This document shows, piece by piece, positions 52,358 to 61,786 of a stretch of DNA of 64,000 bases. A program made the position numbers and the translations under genes. The DNA is from Flavobacterium sp. Root901. Lineage in GTDB: Bacteria; Bacteroidota; Bacteroidia; Flavobacteriales; Flavobacteriaceae. Location: assembly GCF_001429765.1 (NCBI RefSeq), contig NZ_LMJB01000006.1, positions 452,338 to 516,337 of the forward strand. Direction: 5' to 3'. The notes under the pieces are model-generated. The model did no database searches, was not told where the DNA came from, and saw nothing but the letters and a program-made list of their open reading frames with translations. Numbering within the stretch: position 1 is the first letter of the stretch; every line of letters starts with the position of its first letter.

Positions 52358-52720
52358 TTAATCTATTTTATAACCATCATCTGCAAAAGTTTCCGGTTCA
52401 CGATCATTTTCATCATAATCTTCGACAAGATCGTCATCAAGATCACTTTCGTCCAAATCTTCATCATCATCTGCGTCATCTTCTTCTTCCCAGTCATCCT
52501 GATCCCAATCTTCATCTTTTTCATCTTCTTCATCATCTCTTTCCAATGCATTTGAAAATTCATTATCCAGATAATTTTGATCTTCGTTTAATAGATATTC
52601 CTGTTCTAAAGTGTTTTCGTCACCAATATGTTCTTGTTGATACTGGTCAACATAACTTTGATTGTCCTGAGTAAAATTACTTTCGTACTGATCGTAATTA
52701 ATATTGTTATCTGCTCTCAT
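52358..52720 (-). CDS. Highly acidic hypothetical protein
   Basis: 120 residues, almost half Asp/Glu, with runs such as DDEEDEKDEDWDQDDWEEED and EDLDESDLDDDLVEDYDEND. It is presumably disordered and strongly anionic, with no signal peptide and no Cys. The N-terminus (MRADNNINYDQYESN) is Asn/Gln/Tyr-rich. It could bind basic proteins or divalent cations. No family recognised; it may be taken as a conserved flavobacterial protein (uncertain). Confidence 0.6.
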   Translation of the reverse strand: MRADNNINYDQYESNFTQDNQSYVDQYQQEHIGDENTLEQEYLLNEDQNYLDNEFSNALERDDEEDEKDEDWDQDDWEEEDDADDDEDLDESDLDDDLVEDYDENDREPETFADDGYKID

Positions 52721-52926
52721 AATTCCTGTTTTTTAATTGATATTGAATATTTGAAACCAATATTGTCTAATAGTAATTCAAAATTAAGCTGAGGTGGTAT
52801 AATTTTTTTTACAGCATTTTTAATAATAGTTGTTTAATTGTCATCATTTTATTTAAAATATTGATTTGTAGTTAATTGTGTAATAAAAACACAAAATCAT
52901 GAAACAAAGCGGGCTTTCATTATAAT

Positions 52927-52934
52927 TAAATTTG
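52927..52934 (+). promoter_or_regulatory. Candidate -7 box for small lipoprotein gene
   Basis: TAAATTTG fits TAnnTTTG, 35 bp upstream of the ATG at 52970; the -33 box is not recognisable. Confidence 0.35.
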
Positions 52935-52969
52935 AGAAAGTATTATTTATTAACTTAAAAAAATTGATT

Positions 52970-53194
52970 ATGAAAACGATATATAAATTAGAAATTCTGG
53001 TATTTATCCTTTTAACCGCATTATTTATTTCCTGTAAATCAAGTTCTGCATCAGGAACTTCAGTATCAACAGAATCAGATGCTATTAAAGCCGGAGACAG
53101 CACCTCTATAAATACAGGTACAAAAGGTACAACCCGTGCTAACGAAGGTAATGAAGACAGAGATCCGGAACCAGGAGATGTTAACAAAAAATAA
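52970..53194 (+). CDS. Small low-complexity lipoprotein
   Basis: 74 residues with lipobox ALFISC. The mature part is Ser/Thr/Asp/Gly-rich (SSSASGTSVSTESDAIKAGD) ending DPEPGDVNKK. The true ATG is 52970; a TTG at 52964 is in frame. It is similar in composition to the 121-residue lipoprotein at 47224 and ends at a strong terminator. Confidence 0.6.
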   Translation: MKTIYKLEILVFILLTALFISCKSSSASGTSVSTESDAIKAGDSTSINTGTKGTTRANEGNEDRDPEPGDVNKK

Positions 53195-53220
53195 GCATTC
53201 AAATTTGAAAAAAACTACAT

Positions 53221-53255
53221 AAAAAATCCTCTTTCGTAATGAAAGAGGATTTTTT
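53221..53255 (+). terminator. Rho-independent terminator after small lipoprotein
   Basis: AAAAAATCCTCTTTC (53221-53235) and GAAAGAGGATTTTTT (53241-53255) form a 15-bp perfect stem with a 5-nt loop. It lies between convergent genes and could serve both. Confidence 0.85.
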
Positions 53256-53288
53256 TATTGATCATTTTCTGAAGTTCCCTACAATGAA

Positions 53289-54068
53289 TTAAAACTGCAT
53301 TACAAGTCCGCATCCTGCTTGTTTTCCGTTATAGAAAGGCATTATCATAGAAGAAACTTTATTTTCTTTTGGAGAAGAAATTTTGTTTTCTTTAGATTTA
53401 AATACTTTATTGTTGAGGTAAGGATAAAGCCAGTACGCTGCTTTTGTACTCAAAATTCCGATTCCGGCGCCTGCTGCAACATCTGTAAGCCAGTGTCTGT
53501 TGTTATACATTCTAAAAAGCCCCGTTGCCGTCGCCACGATATAACCGCCAACGCCGTACCAGACAGACTGGTCCTTATATTCCTGATACAGAAATTCGGC
53601 ACCCGCAAAAGCATTTGCCGTATGGCCGGAAGGAAACGAATTGTTCGAAGTTCCGTCAGGACGTTCGACTTTGGTGATATTTTTTAAGGCAAAAACAGTT
53701 GTACTCATCATCAAATAAGAAGCTGCCAGAATAATAGAACGGTCTTTCAGGTTGTTTTTTCCTTTTATTCCGCAGGCATTTAAAGCGTAAACAGAAGCAG
53801 CCGGAGCATACTGAGAAAAGTCATCAATTGTAATTTTATGGTCGATGTCTTCCTGAACTTCCTTTCTAATTTCAGAATTGTAACCTTTAAGCTGGTCGCT
53901 TTCTAAACCAATAACTCCATATCCTATTAATAAACCCGGAATGATGAGCTGTTTGGAGTTAAATTTCAAATTATGAACCGTGTCCTGAACTGTAATGCTG
54001 TCATTCACAATAGTTTGTGCAGACAGAGCAGCAAAGCCTAAAAAGAATAATAAAACCGCTTTTAGCAT
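53289..54068 (-). CDS. PAP2-family phosphatase
   Basis: 259 residues with signal peptide and the three PAP2 motifs: KVERPDG (motif 1), NSFPSGHTANAF (motif 2) and NRHWLTDVAAGAGIG (motif 3). Membrane segments lie around them. It dephosphorylates a lipid phosphate such as phosphatidic acid, PGP or undecaprenyl pyrophosphate. It lies 239 bp downstream of the diacylglycerol kinase gene on the same strand, so it may act in the opposite direction on the same lipid pool (inference). Confidence 0.9.
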   Translation of the reverse strand: MLKAVLLFFLGFAALSAQTIVNDSITVQDTVHNLKFNSKQLIIPGLLIGYGVIGLESDQLKGYNSEIRKEVQEDIDHKITIDDFSQYAPAASVYALNACGIKGKNNLKDRSIILAASYLMMSTTVFALKNITKVERPDGTSNNSFPSGHTANAFAGAEFLYQEYKDQSVWYGVGGYIVATATGLFRMYNNRHWLTDVAAGAGIGILSTKAAYWLYPYLNNKVFKSKENKISSPKENKVSSMIMPFYNGKQAGCGLVMQF

Positions 54069-54307
54069 ATTAAATAAAATTAAAATGTTAATTAAAAACG
54101 TAGTTTTTTCTCATAGACAATCTTTAACTTGCTTTGGTAATTTGAGTCGAAGTTCAGATTCAATTTTGAAGAAATTCTGTATTTTTTGATTTTAAAAGAA
54201 ATTAAATCAAATTATATTTTAAATACTTATGAGCACTGATTTTTGTGCCATTGAAAAGATTTTTATCGTATTAATAAAGATAATTTTGGTATTCAGATTA
54301 ATAATCT

Positions 54308-55186
54308 CTACACCAATACTTTTAAAGCACCTGAAAGTATAGAAACATCTATAATATTAGATTTAATATTATGCTGTTCACCGTCGATTTGAATGTCTGT
54401 AAAAATTTTTTGCGGCATTTCAATTTTTACATTGCGAACTAAATAGTGTTTAGCTTTTTTAAATTTTTCAATTGAATTGCGAAGTACATAATATCCTAAA
54501 ATTAATTTCTCTGTAAAAGAAAGTTCCGGAATTATAACCATATCCAGCAAACCGTCGCTTAAGCTTGCTGTTGGTGTCAGGCTCATATTATAACCCATTT
54601 CATTAGAATTGGAAATAAAGGCCATAAAAGGTTTTACTTTAATCTTATTTTCATCAAAAGAAAGAATAGTTTCCTGCGCTTTGAATTCCATACTCGAAGA
54701 CAGCGCCGCTTTTACGTAAGAAGATAACGTCCTGTTTCCGGAACGTTCGTATTTTTTTATAATTAAAGCATCAATGCCAATTCCGGTATTGCTGAAAAAG
54801 TATTGTTCATTTATTTTTCCGGCATCGATGGCGGCAGTTTTTCCGTTTTTGATAATCTCGACCGCTTTTTTAAAATCTCTCGGAATCGAAAGGTTAGAAG
54901 CCAGTCCGTTTCCTGAACCCACAGGAACAATTCCCAGTGTAATGGAAGTGCCAATTAAACACGAAGCCACTTCATTAATTGTTCCGTCACCGCCACAGGC
55001 CACAATACAATCAGGATTTTGGCTGATTGCAGCTTTTGTCAGTTCGGCTGCATGTTTTTTATGTTTGGTATAATCTACTTCAATTTTATAGGTATCAGCC
55101 GGAAACTGCTGTTTGATGAAAGAGGCCGCCAGATTATGTTTTCCGCTTCCGGAAATAGGATTTATAATAAAATGAATATAAGTCAT
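54308..55186 (-). CDS. Diacylglycerol/lipid kinase (YegS/DgkB-like)
   Basis: 292 residues with the kinase glycine loop VACGGDGTINEVASCL, then VPVGSGNGLASNL and SNTGIGIDALIIKK, and a second domain of mostly beta strands ending VSILSGALKVLV. This fits the DAG-kinase catalytic family (soluble, DgkB/YegS-like) that phosphorylates diacylglycerol or related lipids. It starts 3 bp after the LTA-synthase-like gene, indicating one transcript and linked roles. Confidence 0.9.
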   Translation of the reverse strand: MTYIHFIINPISGSGKHNLAASFIKQQFPADTYKIEVDYTKHKKHAAELTKAAISQNPDCIVACGGDGTINEVASCLIGTSITLGIVPVGSGNGLASNLSIPRDFKKAVEIIKNGKTAAIDAGKINEQYFFSNTGIGIDALIIKKYERSGNRTLSSYVKAALSSSMEFKAQETILSFDENKIKVKPFMAFISNSNEMGYNMSLTPTASLSDGLLDMVIIPELSFTEKLILGYYVLRNSIEKFKKAKHYLVRNVKIEMPQKIFTDIQIDGEQHNIKSNIIDVSILSGALKVLV

Positions 55187-55189
55187 TAT

Positions 55190-57148
55190 TTATTTTAAAA
55201 GTTTGTTTGTAAACAGATAATCTGCTGTTTGATACCATGAAATCGTTTCTTCCAGAAAAGACTGGTCCATTGGAATAGATTTTAAGCTGTTATCTGTTTT
55301 ATTCCAGGTATAAAAAGCTTGTTTTTTCTGGTCAGAAAGAATCATTACTTTTTTCTTTTTCATTAAAACAAGTTTTCTGTAAGTTCCCATGAGGGCGCGT
55401 TCTTCAAATTTTGGATCCAGAACATTTTTTCCAAAGAAATCAGACTGGTAATTCCAGTGAAAAATCGAAAACAGAGTAGGCCACAGGTCAATCTGCGAAC
55501 ATTGTTTCTCAATTTTCTGATTGTATTGTTCCGGAAGGTTTACAATAAAAGCAGGAATATGGTAATTTGCCACATCAATTTCATCTTTTCCGGCACTGCT
55601 CGCACAATGGTCTGCAATGATAACAAAAACAGTATTTTTAAACCACGGTTTTGTACTGGCTTTTTGAAATAATTCTCTTAAAGCAAAATCAGTGTATTTT
55701 ACAGCGCCCTCGCGGCTGGTTCCTGATGGAATATCAATTTTTCCAGACGGATAAGTAAAAGGTCTGTGATTAGAAGTTGTCATGACAAAATTGAAAAACG
55801 GTTTTCCGGTTTTGTACTGCGCATCTGCTACTTTAAGCATTTTATTAAAAATATCCTCATCACAGATTCCCCATGCGTTTTCAAACGTAACTTCGTCGTC
55901 ATTAATATTATTTCGGATAGTTTTAATTTCATCGCTTAAAACACTTCCGCGTCCGCGATCGTATATATTAAAACCGTTTCCGCCAAAATAAGCGTTCATA
56001 TTATCAAAATATCCGTCGCCTCCATAAAAGAAATTACAGTCATATTTTCTGGTTTTAAAAACACTACACACTGTAAAAAGGTTTTGATTGTCCGGTCTTT
56101 TTACAATTGATTGTCCCGGAGTAGGCGGAATGCATAATGTTACGGCTTCCATACCTCTTACAGTTCTGGTACCTGTTGCATAAAGATCTTTAAAAAAGAC
56201 ACTTTTTTGTGCCAGACTGTCCATAAACGGAGTAATGTTTTCTTTATTTCCAAATTCTTTCAGGAAACTTCCGCTCAGACTTTCAACCAGAATAAAAACT
56301 ACATTTTTTTTCTCGTCAGAAGCTATACTGTCTTTTATAGTTCGGTGTATCGATAATCCGTTACTTGTAAATTCTGAATGAGAATCGATTAATTTATTTT
56401 TTACAATTTTAAAAGCTTTGTTTTTATCAATAGAAGTATAAAAATCAATATATTTCATTTGATTGTTCCTGAAAGCAGCAAAGAAAGAATAGATTCCGGA
56501 TTTTGATATTTCAGAATTGTATCGGTTAGAAGACCATTCTGCCTGATAATTGCAAATAAAAAATCCAAAAAATAAGGCAATCAGGACTGAGCTTCCCAAA
56601 ACTTTTATTCTTGATTTAAAACTTGCTTTAGAGGTAAAGGCAGCTTTGAATGCATCCAGCTTATAGAAGATGAAAAGAAAAACAGCGGTTAAAAGCAGAA
56701 CTCCTGAAATTAAAACAGGCAGCGGATACGACTGCTTTATATTGGCCACAACTTCGTGAGTGTAAATTAAATAATCTACGGCAATGAAATTAAAACGTGT
56801 TTTAAATTCGTCCCAAAAGGTAAGTTCTGCAAAAAAAGTAAATACAAGTATAAACATCGTCAGCGTTGTAAAAAAGCTGATTAATGCTTTATCTACATAC
56901 GATCCTACCCAGCGATTTGGCATTATGGCATAATAAATAAGGCCAATAAGCGATACGAAAGTAATGGTTCCAATATCAAAAAATAATCCTGTAAGCAAGG
57001 TTCTTAAAACATTAATGATGTTCCAGGAAACTTCATCGTACTGCCAAACAAAAAAGATGATTCTTAAAATCTGAGAAAGGATTAAAAACCAGATCATGAA
57101 GTGAAACTGCAATGCATACCTGCCGAATCGAAAAGATAATTTACTCAT
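55190..57148 (-). CDS. LTA-synthase-family (LtaS/MdoB-like) membrane transferase
   Basis: 652 residues. About five N-terminal TM helices (to residue 220) lead to a periplasmic sulfatase/alkaline-phosphatase-type domain: FILVESLSGSFLKEFG, ATGTRTVRGMEAVTLCIPP with the nucleophile-type Thr, GGDGYFDNMNAYFGGNGF, TTSNHRPFTYP and VIIADHCASSAGKD. In Gram-positives such enzymes transfer phosphoglycerol from phosphatidylglycerol and release diacylglycerol; Gram-negative relatives modify osmoregulated glucans or lipid A with phosphoglycerol or phosphoethanolamine. Adjacent to a DAG kinase gene, which would recycle the lipid. Confidence 0.85.
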   Translation of the reverse strand: MSKLSFRFGRYALQFHFMIWFLILSQILRIIFFVWQYDEVSWNIINVLRTLLTGLFFDIGTITFVSLIGLIYYAIMPNRWVGSYVDKALISFFTTLTMFILVFTFFAELTFWDEFKTRFNFIAVDYLIYTHEVVANIKQSYPLPVLISGVLLLTAVFLFIFYKLDAFKAAFTSKASFKSRIKVLGSSVLIALFFGFFICNYQAEWSSNRYNSEISKSGIYSFFAAFRNNQMKYIDFYTSIDKNKAFKIVKNKLIDSHSEFTSNGLSIHRTIKDSIASDEKKNVVFILVESLSGSFLKEFGNKENITPFMDSLAQKSVFFKDLYATGTRTVRGMEAVTLCIPPTPGQSIVKRPDNQNLFTVCSVFKTRKYDCNFFYGGDGYFDNMNAYFGGNGFNIYDRGRGSVLSDEIKTIRNNINDDEVTFENAWGICDEDIFNKMLKVADAQYKTGKPFFNFVMTTSNHRPFTYPSGKIDIPSGTSREGAVKYTDFALRELFQKASTKPWFKNTVFVIIADHCASSAGKDEIDVANYHIPAFIVNLPEQYNQKIEKQCSQIDLWPTLFSIFHWNYQSDFFGKNVLDPKFEERALMGTYRKLVLMKKKKVMILSDQKKQAFYTWNKTDNSLKSIPMDQSFLEETISWYQTADYLFTNKLLK

Positions 57149-57224
57149 AATACTTTAATAAACTTGGGCAAATTTTACAATCGAATTCTGAATTAAATCT
57201 GAATTTTTGTTTTTATTATGAGAA

Positions 57225-59636
57225 TTAAAATTTATAACTGTAACCAAATCTGACAACCTGTGTTTCATAATAATCTTTTGATTTGTAATTAAAATCTGTA
57301 CTTTTTATTTTTTTTTGTAGGACTAATGTATTAAAAATATCTGCTGCGTTCAAAAATATTTCACCCTTTCCTTTCTGAACGGTTTTCCGGATTCCTAAAT
57401 CGACAGAAAATCTGGAGTTTACTTTTCCCTGCGGAATTATATCCGGTGCCAGATAAATAGCAGAAAGCTGTCCTTTTAAGGTTTTATCAAACTGAAATGT
57501 ATTGTTCCATTTTAAATTTCCCGAAACCATTTGCTGGCGTTCTCCAAAATAAGTCGTTGGAACAGGGTATAAGTTGGTTACAGAAAATGCATCAATTGTG
57601 TTTTTATAGAGATTTCCGTTTAGGTTAAAAGAATACCATGAAATAATTTCTTTGGAAAATACAGCTTCAATTCCTGCAGAAGTACTTTTATCTGCATTTT
57701 GAAATACATTATAAATAAGCGGACTTCCCGGCACTGTTGTGGCAATTCTGGTAATTGTTCCGTTTACAATTCTGTAATAGAGAGAAGTGGTAAAATATCC
57801 TTTTTGAATGTTTTTTTTGTAACCAATTTCAAATGCGCTGGTAAACTGCGGACGAAGTGCCGGATTTCCAACTTTTATAATTTCGGCATCATCGTATTTT
57901 GGAAAAATACGAATATCAACTTCATTGGGCCTGTCGACCCTGCGGTTAAAAAAGGCAGTTATTTTGTTGTGGTCGTCTATTTTATAACCAAATCTGATAC
58001 TCGGAAAAGGTTCTGTATAATTATAACCGTCACTTTTATATGTTGGATGATTTGGGTTTACATCATACTTTAATTTCACATATTCCAGACGCAGCCCAAG
58101 TTCGGCTTCGATTTTATCACTTTCATAAATATAATTTGAATATACAGCCGGAATAATTTCTTTGTAAGATGCCCATCCGCCTGCATTTGCATCGATAGGG
58201 GAGTTCTGTCCCGGAAAAAACTGCATATTGGTTGGAATTTCCCTGTTTCGGAATTTAAAACCAGTTTCAAAGCGACCGTATTTTAAAGGCTGAATATAAT
58301 CGAGATTTACATCAATTACTTTTTCATCTGAAAGAAGTTTAAAAGAATCCTTTCCTGTAAAAGAAGGCATAAAATTGGTAAAAAAATATTTTTCGTCTTC
58401 GCGGTGATAGGTATAATTAATTCCTGTATTTAACTTTCGGCCCGCCTGTTTGAATTTATGTTCGTAAGAAGCACTTCCCATAACGGTAGTTTTCAGTTCA
58501 TCTTCTAAAAAACGCCAAAGACGCAGGCGTTCCGAATAATCGCTGTTAAAAAAAGCCTCATCGCCGTTGTCCAGAATTTTTTCACTTCCAAAAAGCCCCG
58601 AAAAAGCAAAAGTATTGTTCTCATTATAATTCCAGTCTATTCCGGTTTTCAGCGTTGTAAAATGTGTATTCCGGTTTCTGACAGTTTGCTGGTTGATAAT
58701 CGTTCCGTCATCGTAAGTTCTGGTTACAAATTCATTTTTGTTAAGCGTTTCAGTATAAAGGTAATCGGCTTGCAGATAAGCGTTTATTTTATTTTTACGA
58801 TAGTTTAAGGATAATGACGGATTGATTTTTGGTGTCATTTGATACTGCGGACGAATTGTAGGTAAATTTCCTTTTCGTTTCCAAAGAGCACCATATCCCG
58901 AACCAATTCCGATTTTTCCATTTAATCCTTCCTGCTTGTTCTTTTTGTAAATAATATTAATAATTCCCGCATTACCGTTTGCATCAAATTTTGAAGAAGG
59001 ATTATTAATAATTTCGATTTTTTCAATGGCCGAAGCCGGAATATTATCCAGACCAGACTGATTATTAAATCCCGTTAAAGCTGTTTGTTTTCCGTCAATT
59101 AAAACCATTACCTTATCGTTTCCTCTTAACTGAATTTTTCCTTCGTTTATGGTAATGCCCGGAAGATTTTGCATGGACTGCAGTACAGATCCGCCGCTCT
59201 GCGTAAGATTATCTGCGGCAAAAAAAGTTTTTTTGTACATTTTGTTACTCACTTCAGCAGTTTTTGAATTGACAATAACTTCAGATAAAGCATGGATATC
59301 TTCTTCAATTTCAATGGTATTCAGATCAAGAAAATCAGAAAGTGTTCCAACAAATATTTTTTGTGTTTTGGTTTTAAAACCAGAAGCGGTAATTTCGAGA
59401 ATGTAATTTCCTGAAACCGTATTGGCCAGTATAAAACGTCCTTCTTCATTCGTAACTGTTCCGGCATAAAATTTTTGATCTGCGGCCAGTTTTAAAACAA
59501 CATTTGCGTAGGCTGCAGGCTTTTTTGTACTGTGGATTTTTATTAGTCCCGATATAGAAACAGAATGGTTTTGCGCTGTTATAATAAAGGTTTTCATTAA
59601 TAGAAAAGAAAACACTATAATCGTTTTTAATTTCAT
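57225..59636 (-). CDS. TonB-dependent-receptor-like outer membrane barrel protein
   Basis: 803 residues: signal peptide (ending IITAQN), a carboxypeptidase-like domain (KPAAYANVVLKLAAD; 25-115), a plug (LQSMQNLPGITINEGKIQLRG; 120-225) and a barrel ending VRFGYSYKF. It belongs to the outer-membrane beta-barrel family with a TonB plug, whose ligands are mostly unknown. The gene lies 69 bp after the histidine kinase and 76 bp before the LtaS-like gene, in the same direction. It is a candidate target of the two-component system upstream. Confidence 0.88.
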   Translation of the reverse strand: MKLKTIIVFSFLLMKTFIITAQNHSVSISGLIKIHSTKKPAAYANVVLKLAADQKFYAGTVTNEEGRFILANTVSGNYILEITASGFKTKTQKIFVGTLSDFLDLNTIEIEEDIHALSEVIVNSKTAEVSNKMYKKTFFAADNLTQSGGSVLQSMQNLPGITINEGKIQLRGNDKVMVLIDGKQTALTGFNNQSGLDNIPASAIEKIEIINNPSSKFDANGNAGIINIIYKKNKQEGLNGKIGIGSGYGALWKRKGNLPTIRPQYQMTPKINPSLSLNYRKNKINAYLQADYLYTETLNKNEFVTRTYDDGTIINQQTVRNRNTHFTTLKTGIDWNYNENNTFAFSGLFGSEKILDNGDEAFFNSDYSERLRLWRFLEDELKTTVMGSASYEHKFKQAGRKLNTGINYTYHREDEKYFFTNFMPSFTGKDSFKLLSDEKVIDVNLDYIQPLKYGRFETGFKFRNREIPTNMQFFPGQNSPIDANAGGWASYKEIIPAVYSNYIYESDKIEAELGLRLEYVKLKYDVNPNHPTYKSDGYNYTEPFPSIRFGYKIDDHNKITAFFNRRVDRPNEVDIRIFPKYDDAEIIKVGNPALRPQFTSAFEIGYKKNIQKGYFTTSLYYRIVNGTITRIATTVPGSPLIYNVFQNADKSTSAGIEAVFSKEIISWYSFNLNGNLYKNTIDAFSVTNLYPVPTTYFGERQQMVSGNLKWNNTFQFDKTLKGQLSAIYLAPDIIPQGKVNSRFSVDLGIRKTVQKGKGEIFLNAADIFNTLVLQKKIKSTDFNYKSKDYYETQVVRFGYSYKF

Positions 59637-59705
59637 TGTACTTGTTTTATAATAAATAAAATGCAGTACAAAGTTTAAAAGCGATTTTGCAGAAAGTCTG
59701 AATTT

Positions 59706-60971
59706 TTAGAATTTCACGCTAAAAGAATGATGATCGTTGTAAAAAGAATAATTGATTTCCCATTTGTTGAGTTTTGCGATCTTTTTTATAATGGCAAGAC
59801 CCAGTCCGTTTCCTTGCGAAGACGGATTATTTTTAGAAAAACGGTTAAAAAGTTTTTCAATTACAAGAGGCATATTTTGTCCTGAATTTAAAAAGATCAA
59901 TTCGTTATCGAGTGTTGTGATAACAATTTTTCCATTTTTTTCATTATGACGTATTGCGTTAAGAAACAAATTGTTAATTAAAACTTCTGTTAACGCAGGA
60001 TTACTGTTTACTTTTAAATCTGACGTAAATTCGGTGATTATCGTTAAGTTTTTTGAAGCAGCCTGTTCTGTAAAAAAGTCAAGATGTTTTTTTATATAAT
60101 CGTTAATGGAGACTTCTGTTTTTTCGAGATAGATTTCATTATCAATTTTAGAAAGAAGCAAAAGGTTTTTGTTAAGTCTGTTAAGCCTCGAAACATCTTT
60201 GCTCAAAGAACCAATAAGATTTGATTGTTCTTCATTTAATTCGAGCTGTGACAAAGTATCGATTTTGGTTTGAAATAATGCAAGAGGCGTTTGAAGTTCG
60301 TGAGCGGCATTTTCGACAAATTCCCTCTGACTTTTATAAATTACCGTATTTTTTTCAATAAGCTGTTCCAGACTTTTATTTAAACGATCAAATTCATCAA
60401 TATCAGTCCGAATAAATTGCGGCGGTTTGTTTTTATCAATTTCAAAATCATGAATCTGATTCAGCGTATTATAAAATGGTTTCCACAGTTTATTTGAAGT
60501 TGCTTTAGAAAGCCAGATTATACCAATAAGAAGTATAATAATGATAAATAAAAACATTGCCGCAATGCTGAAAACCATTCCTTCCATTTCCAGCAGATTG
60601 ATTTTTTCGACATACGTATAGGGTTTGCCATTTATACTTACCGGAGCATAAATAAGATAAAAGGGTTCTTCTTCCTTGGCAATTGAATCATAAATCATTT
60701 TGCCGACAATTGAATCTTTTTTGATTCCCATATCAGGCACAATCGTTACATCGCGATTGTATTTGTTAAAGGAATCAATATCGGCCTGTGTAAAGTTTTG
60801 GTGGCTGTCTTTAATAAAATCGCCTTTGTGCATTAAAAGGACTTCTTCTGTTTCATAAACATACAGCCATTCGCTGATGTAATAAAAAACGGGTGCAGAA
60901 ATCAAAAGTATGATTACTGCATAAATAAGAAAACTTTGTGTGGTTTTATGAAGCAGTTTTTTTTTATTCAT
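59706..60971 (-). CDS. Sensor histidine kinase
   Basis: 421 residues from MNKKKLLHKTTQS. Two TM helices (about 10-32 and 132-155) flank a periplasmic sensor region (33-130). HisKA has the acceptor His in FVENAAHELQTPLALFQTKI (about residue 224), then a HATPase domain with GNGLGLAIIKKIAKL. It starts 8 bp before the end of the response regulator gene, overlapping its stop, so the pair is translationally coupled. It may sense envelope or lipid stress, judging by the neighbouring genes (inference). Confidence 0.9.
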   Translation of the reverse strand: MNKKKLLHKTTQSFLIYAVIILLISAPVFYYISEWLYVYETEEVLLMHKGDFIKDSHQNFTQADIDSFNKYNRDVTIVPDMGIKKDSIVGKMIYDSIAKEEEPFYLIYAPVSINGKPYTYVEKINLLEMEGMVFSIAAMFLFIIIILLIGIIWLSKATSNKLWKPFYNTLNQIHDFEIDKNKPPQFIRTDIDEFDRLNKSLEQLIEKNTVIYKSQREFVENAAHELQTPLALFQTKIDTLSQLELNEEQSNLIGSLSKDVSRLNRLNKNLLLLSKIDNEIYLEKTEVSINDYIKKHLDFFTEQAASKNLTIITEFTSDLKVNSNPALTEVLINNLFLNAIRHNEKNGKIVITTLDNELIFLNSGQNMPLVIEKLFNRFSKNNPSSQGNGLGLAIIKKIAKLNKWEINYSFYNDHHSFSVKF

Positions 60972-61641
60972 CTTCCCATTTATAACCAAGCCCGTAAACT
61001 GTTTTGATGTAATCTCCGCCGCCCGCCTGATGCAGTTTCTTTTTTAAATTTTTGATGTGCGCATAAATAAAATCATGATTGTCCAGCATATCGGCCATAT
61101 CTCCGGAAAGATGTTCTGCAATTGCCGATTTAGAAAGTACTTTATCCTGATTGCCTATCAAAAATAGTAAAAGATCTTGTTCTTTTTTGGTAAGATCCAG
61201 TTTTTGATCATTTACAGTAACTGATTTTGAGAAAATATCAATCGTAATTTCATTAAAAACAACATTATTGTTTCCTTTAAAATTTTTACGTCGTATAAGT
61301 GCCTGCATGCGGACCAGCAGTTCTGCCAGATGAAAAGGTTTGGTTAAATAATCATCTGCACCCAGATTAAAACCTTCCAGGCGTGTTTCAAGAGTTTCTT
61401 TGGCAGAAATAACAATTACACCTTCTGTTTTATTTTTCTTTTTAAGTTCTCTCAGGATATCAAAACCGTCACCGTCAGGAAGCATTAAATCTAAAAGAAT
61501 ACAGTCATAATCGTAATTATCAATTTTGTTTAACGCCAAATTGTAGGTCTTGGCAGTTTCACACTGAATGCCATTGTCCTTAAAATACGTTTTGATGTTT
61601 TGAGCAATTTCCTGCTCATCTTCTATAATTAGAATTTTCAT
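60964..61641 (-). CDS. OmpR-family response regulator
   Basis: 225 residues: receiver (1-118) with acidic pocket IIEDEQE, Asp51 in ILLDLMLPDGDGF and switch Lys in LTKPF; then a winged-helix DNA-binding domain (LTKKEQDLLLFLIGNQDKVLS, IKTVYGLGYKWED). It is the first gene of the two-component system and lipid-related run to 54308. It probably controls the downstream barrel and lipid genes. Confidence 0.93.
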   Translation of the reverse strand: MKILIIEDEQEIAQNIKTYFKDNGIQCETAKTYNLALNKIDNYDYDCILLDLMLPDGDGFDILRELKKKNKTEGVIVISAKETLETRLEGFNLGADDYLTKPFHLAELLVRMQALIRRKNFKGNNNVVFNEITIDIFSKSVTVNDQKLDLTKKEQDLLLFLIGNQDKVLSKSAIAEHLSGDMADMLDNHDFIYAHIKNLKKKLHQAGGGDYIKTVYGLGYKWEDE

Positions 61642-61786
61642 ACTGCAAATTTAGTTCTGAATTTTGAAGAAAATTTGAATATTAAGAGTATTCTCTAATA
61701 AAAGTAAAGAAAAAAACAATACTCTGACAAGAAGAAAGTGCAGCACCTTTTAAAACACTGTTTGATAAAGTTTTATAAAAATGCCT

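Noticed and set aside
55190..57148. A true lipoteichoic acid synthase
   Set aside because: The host is Gram-negative by all other genes; family homology shows the chemistry type but not the polymer.
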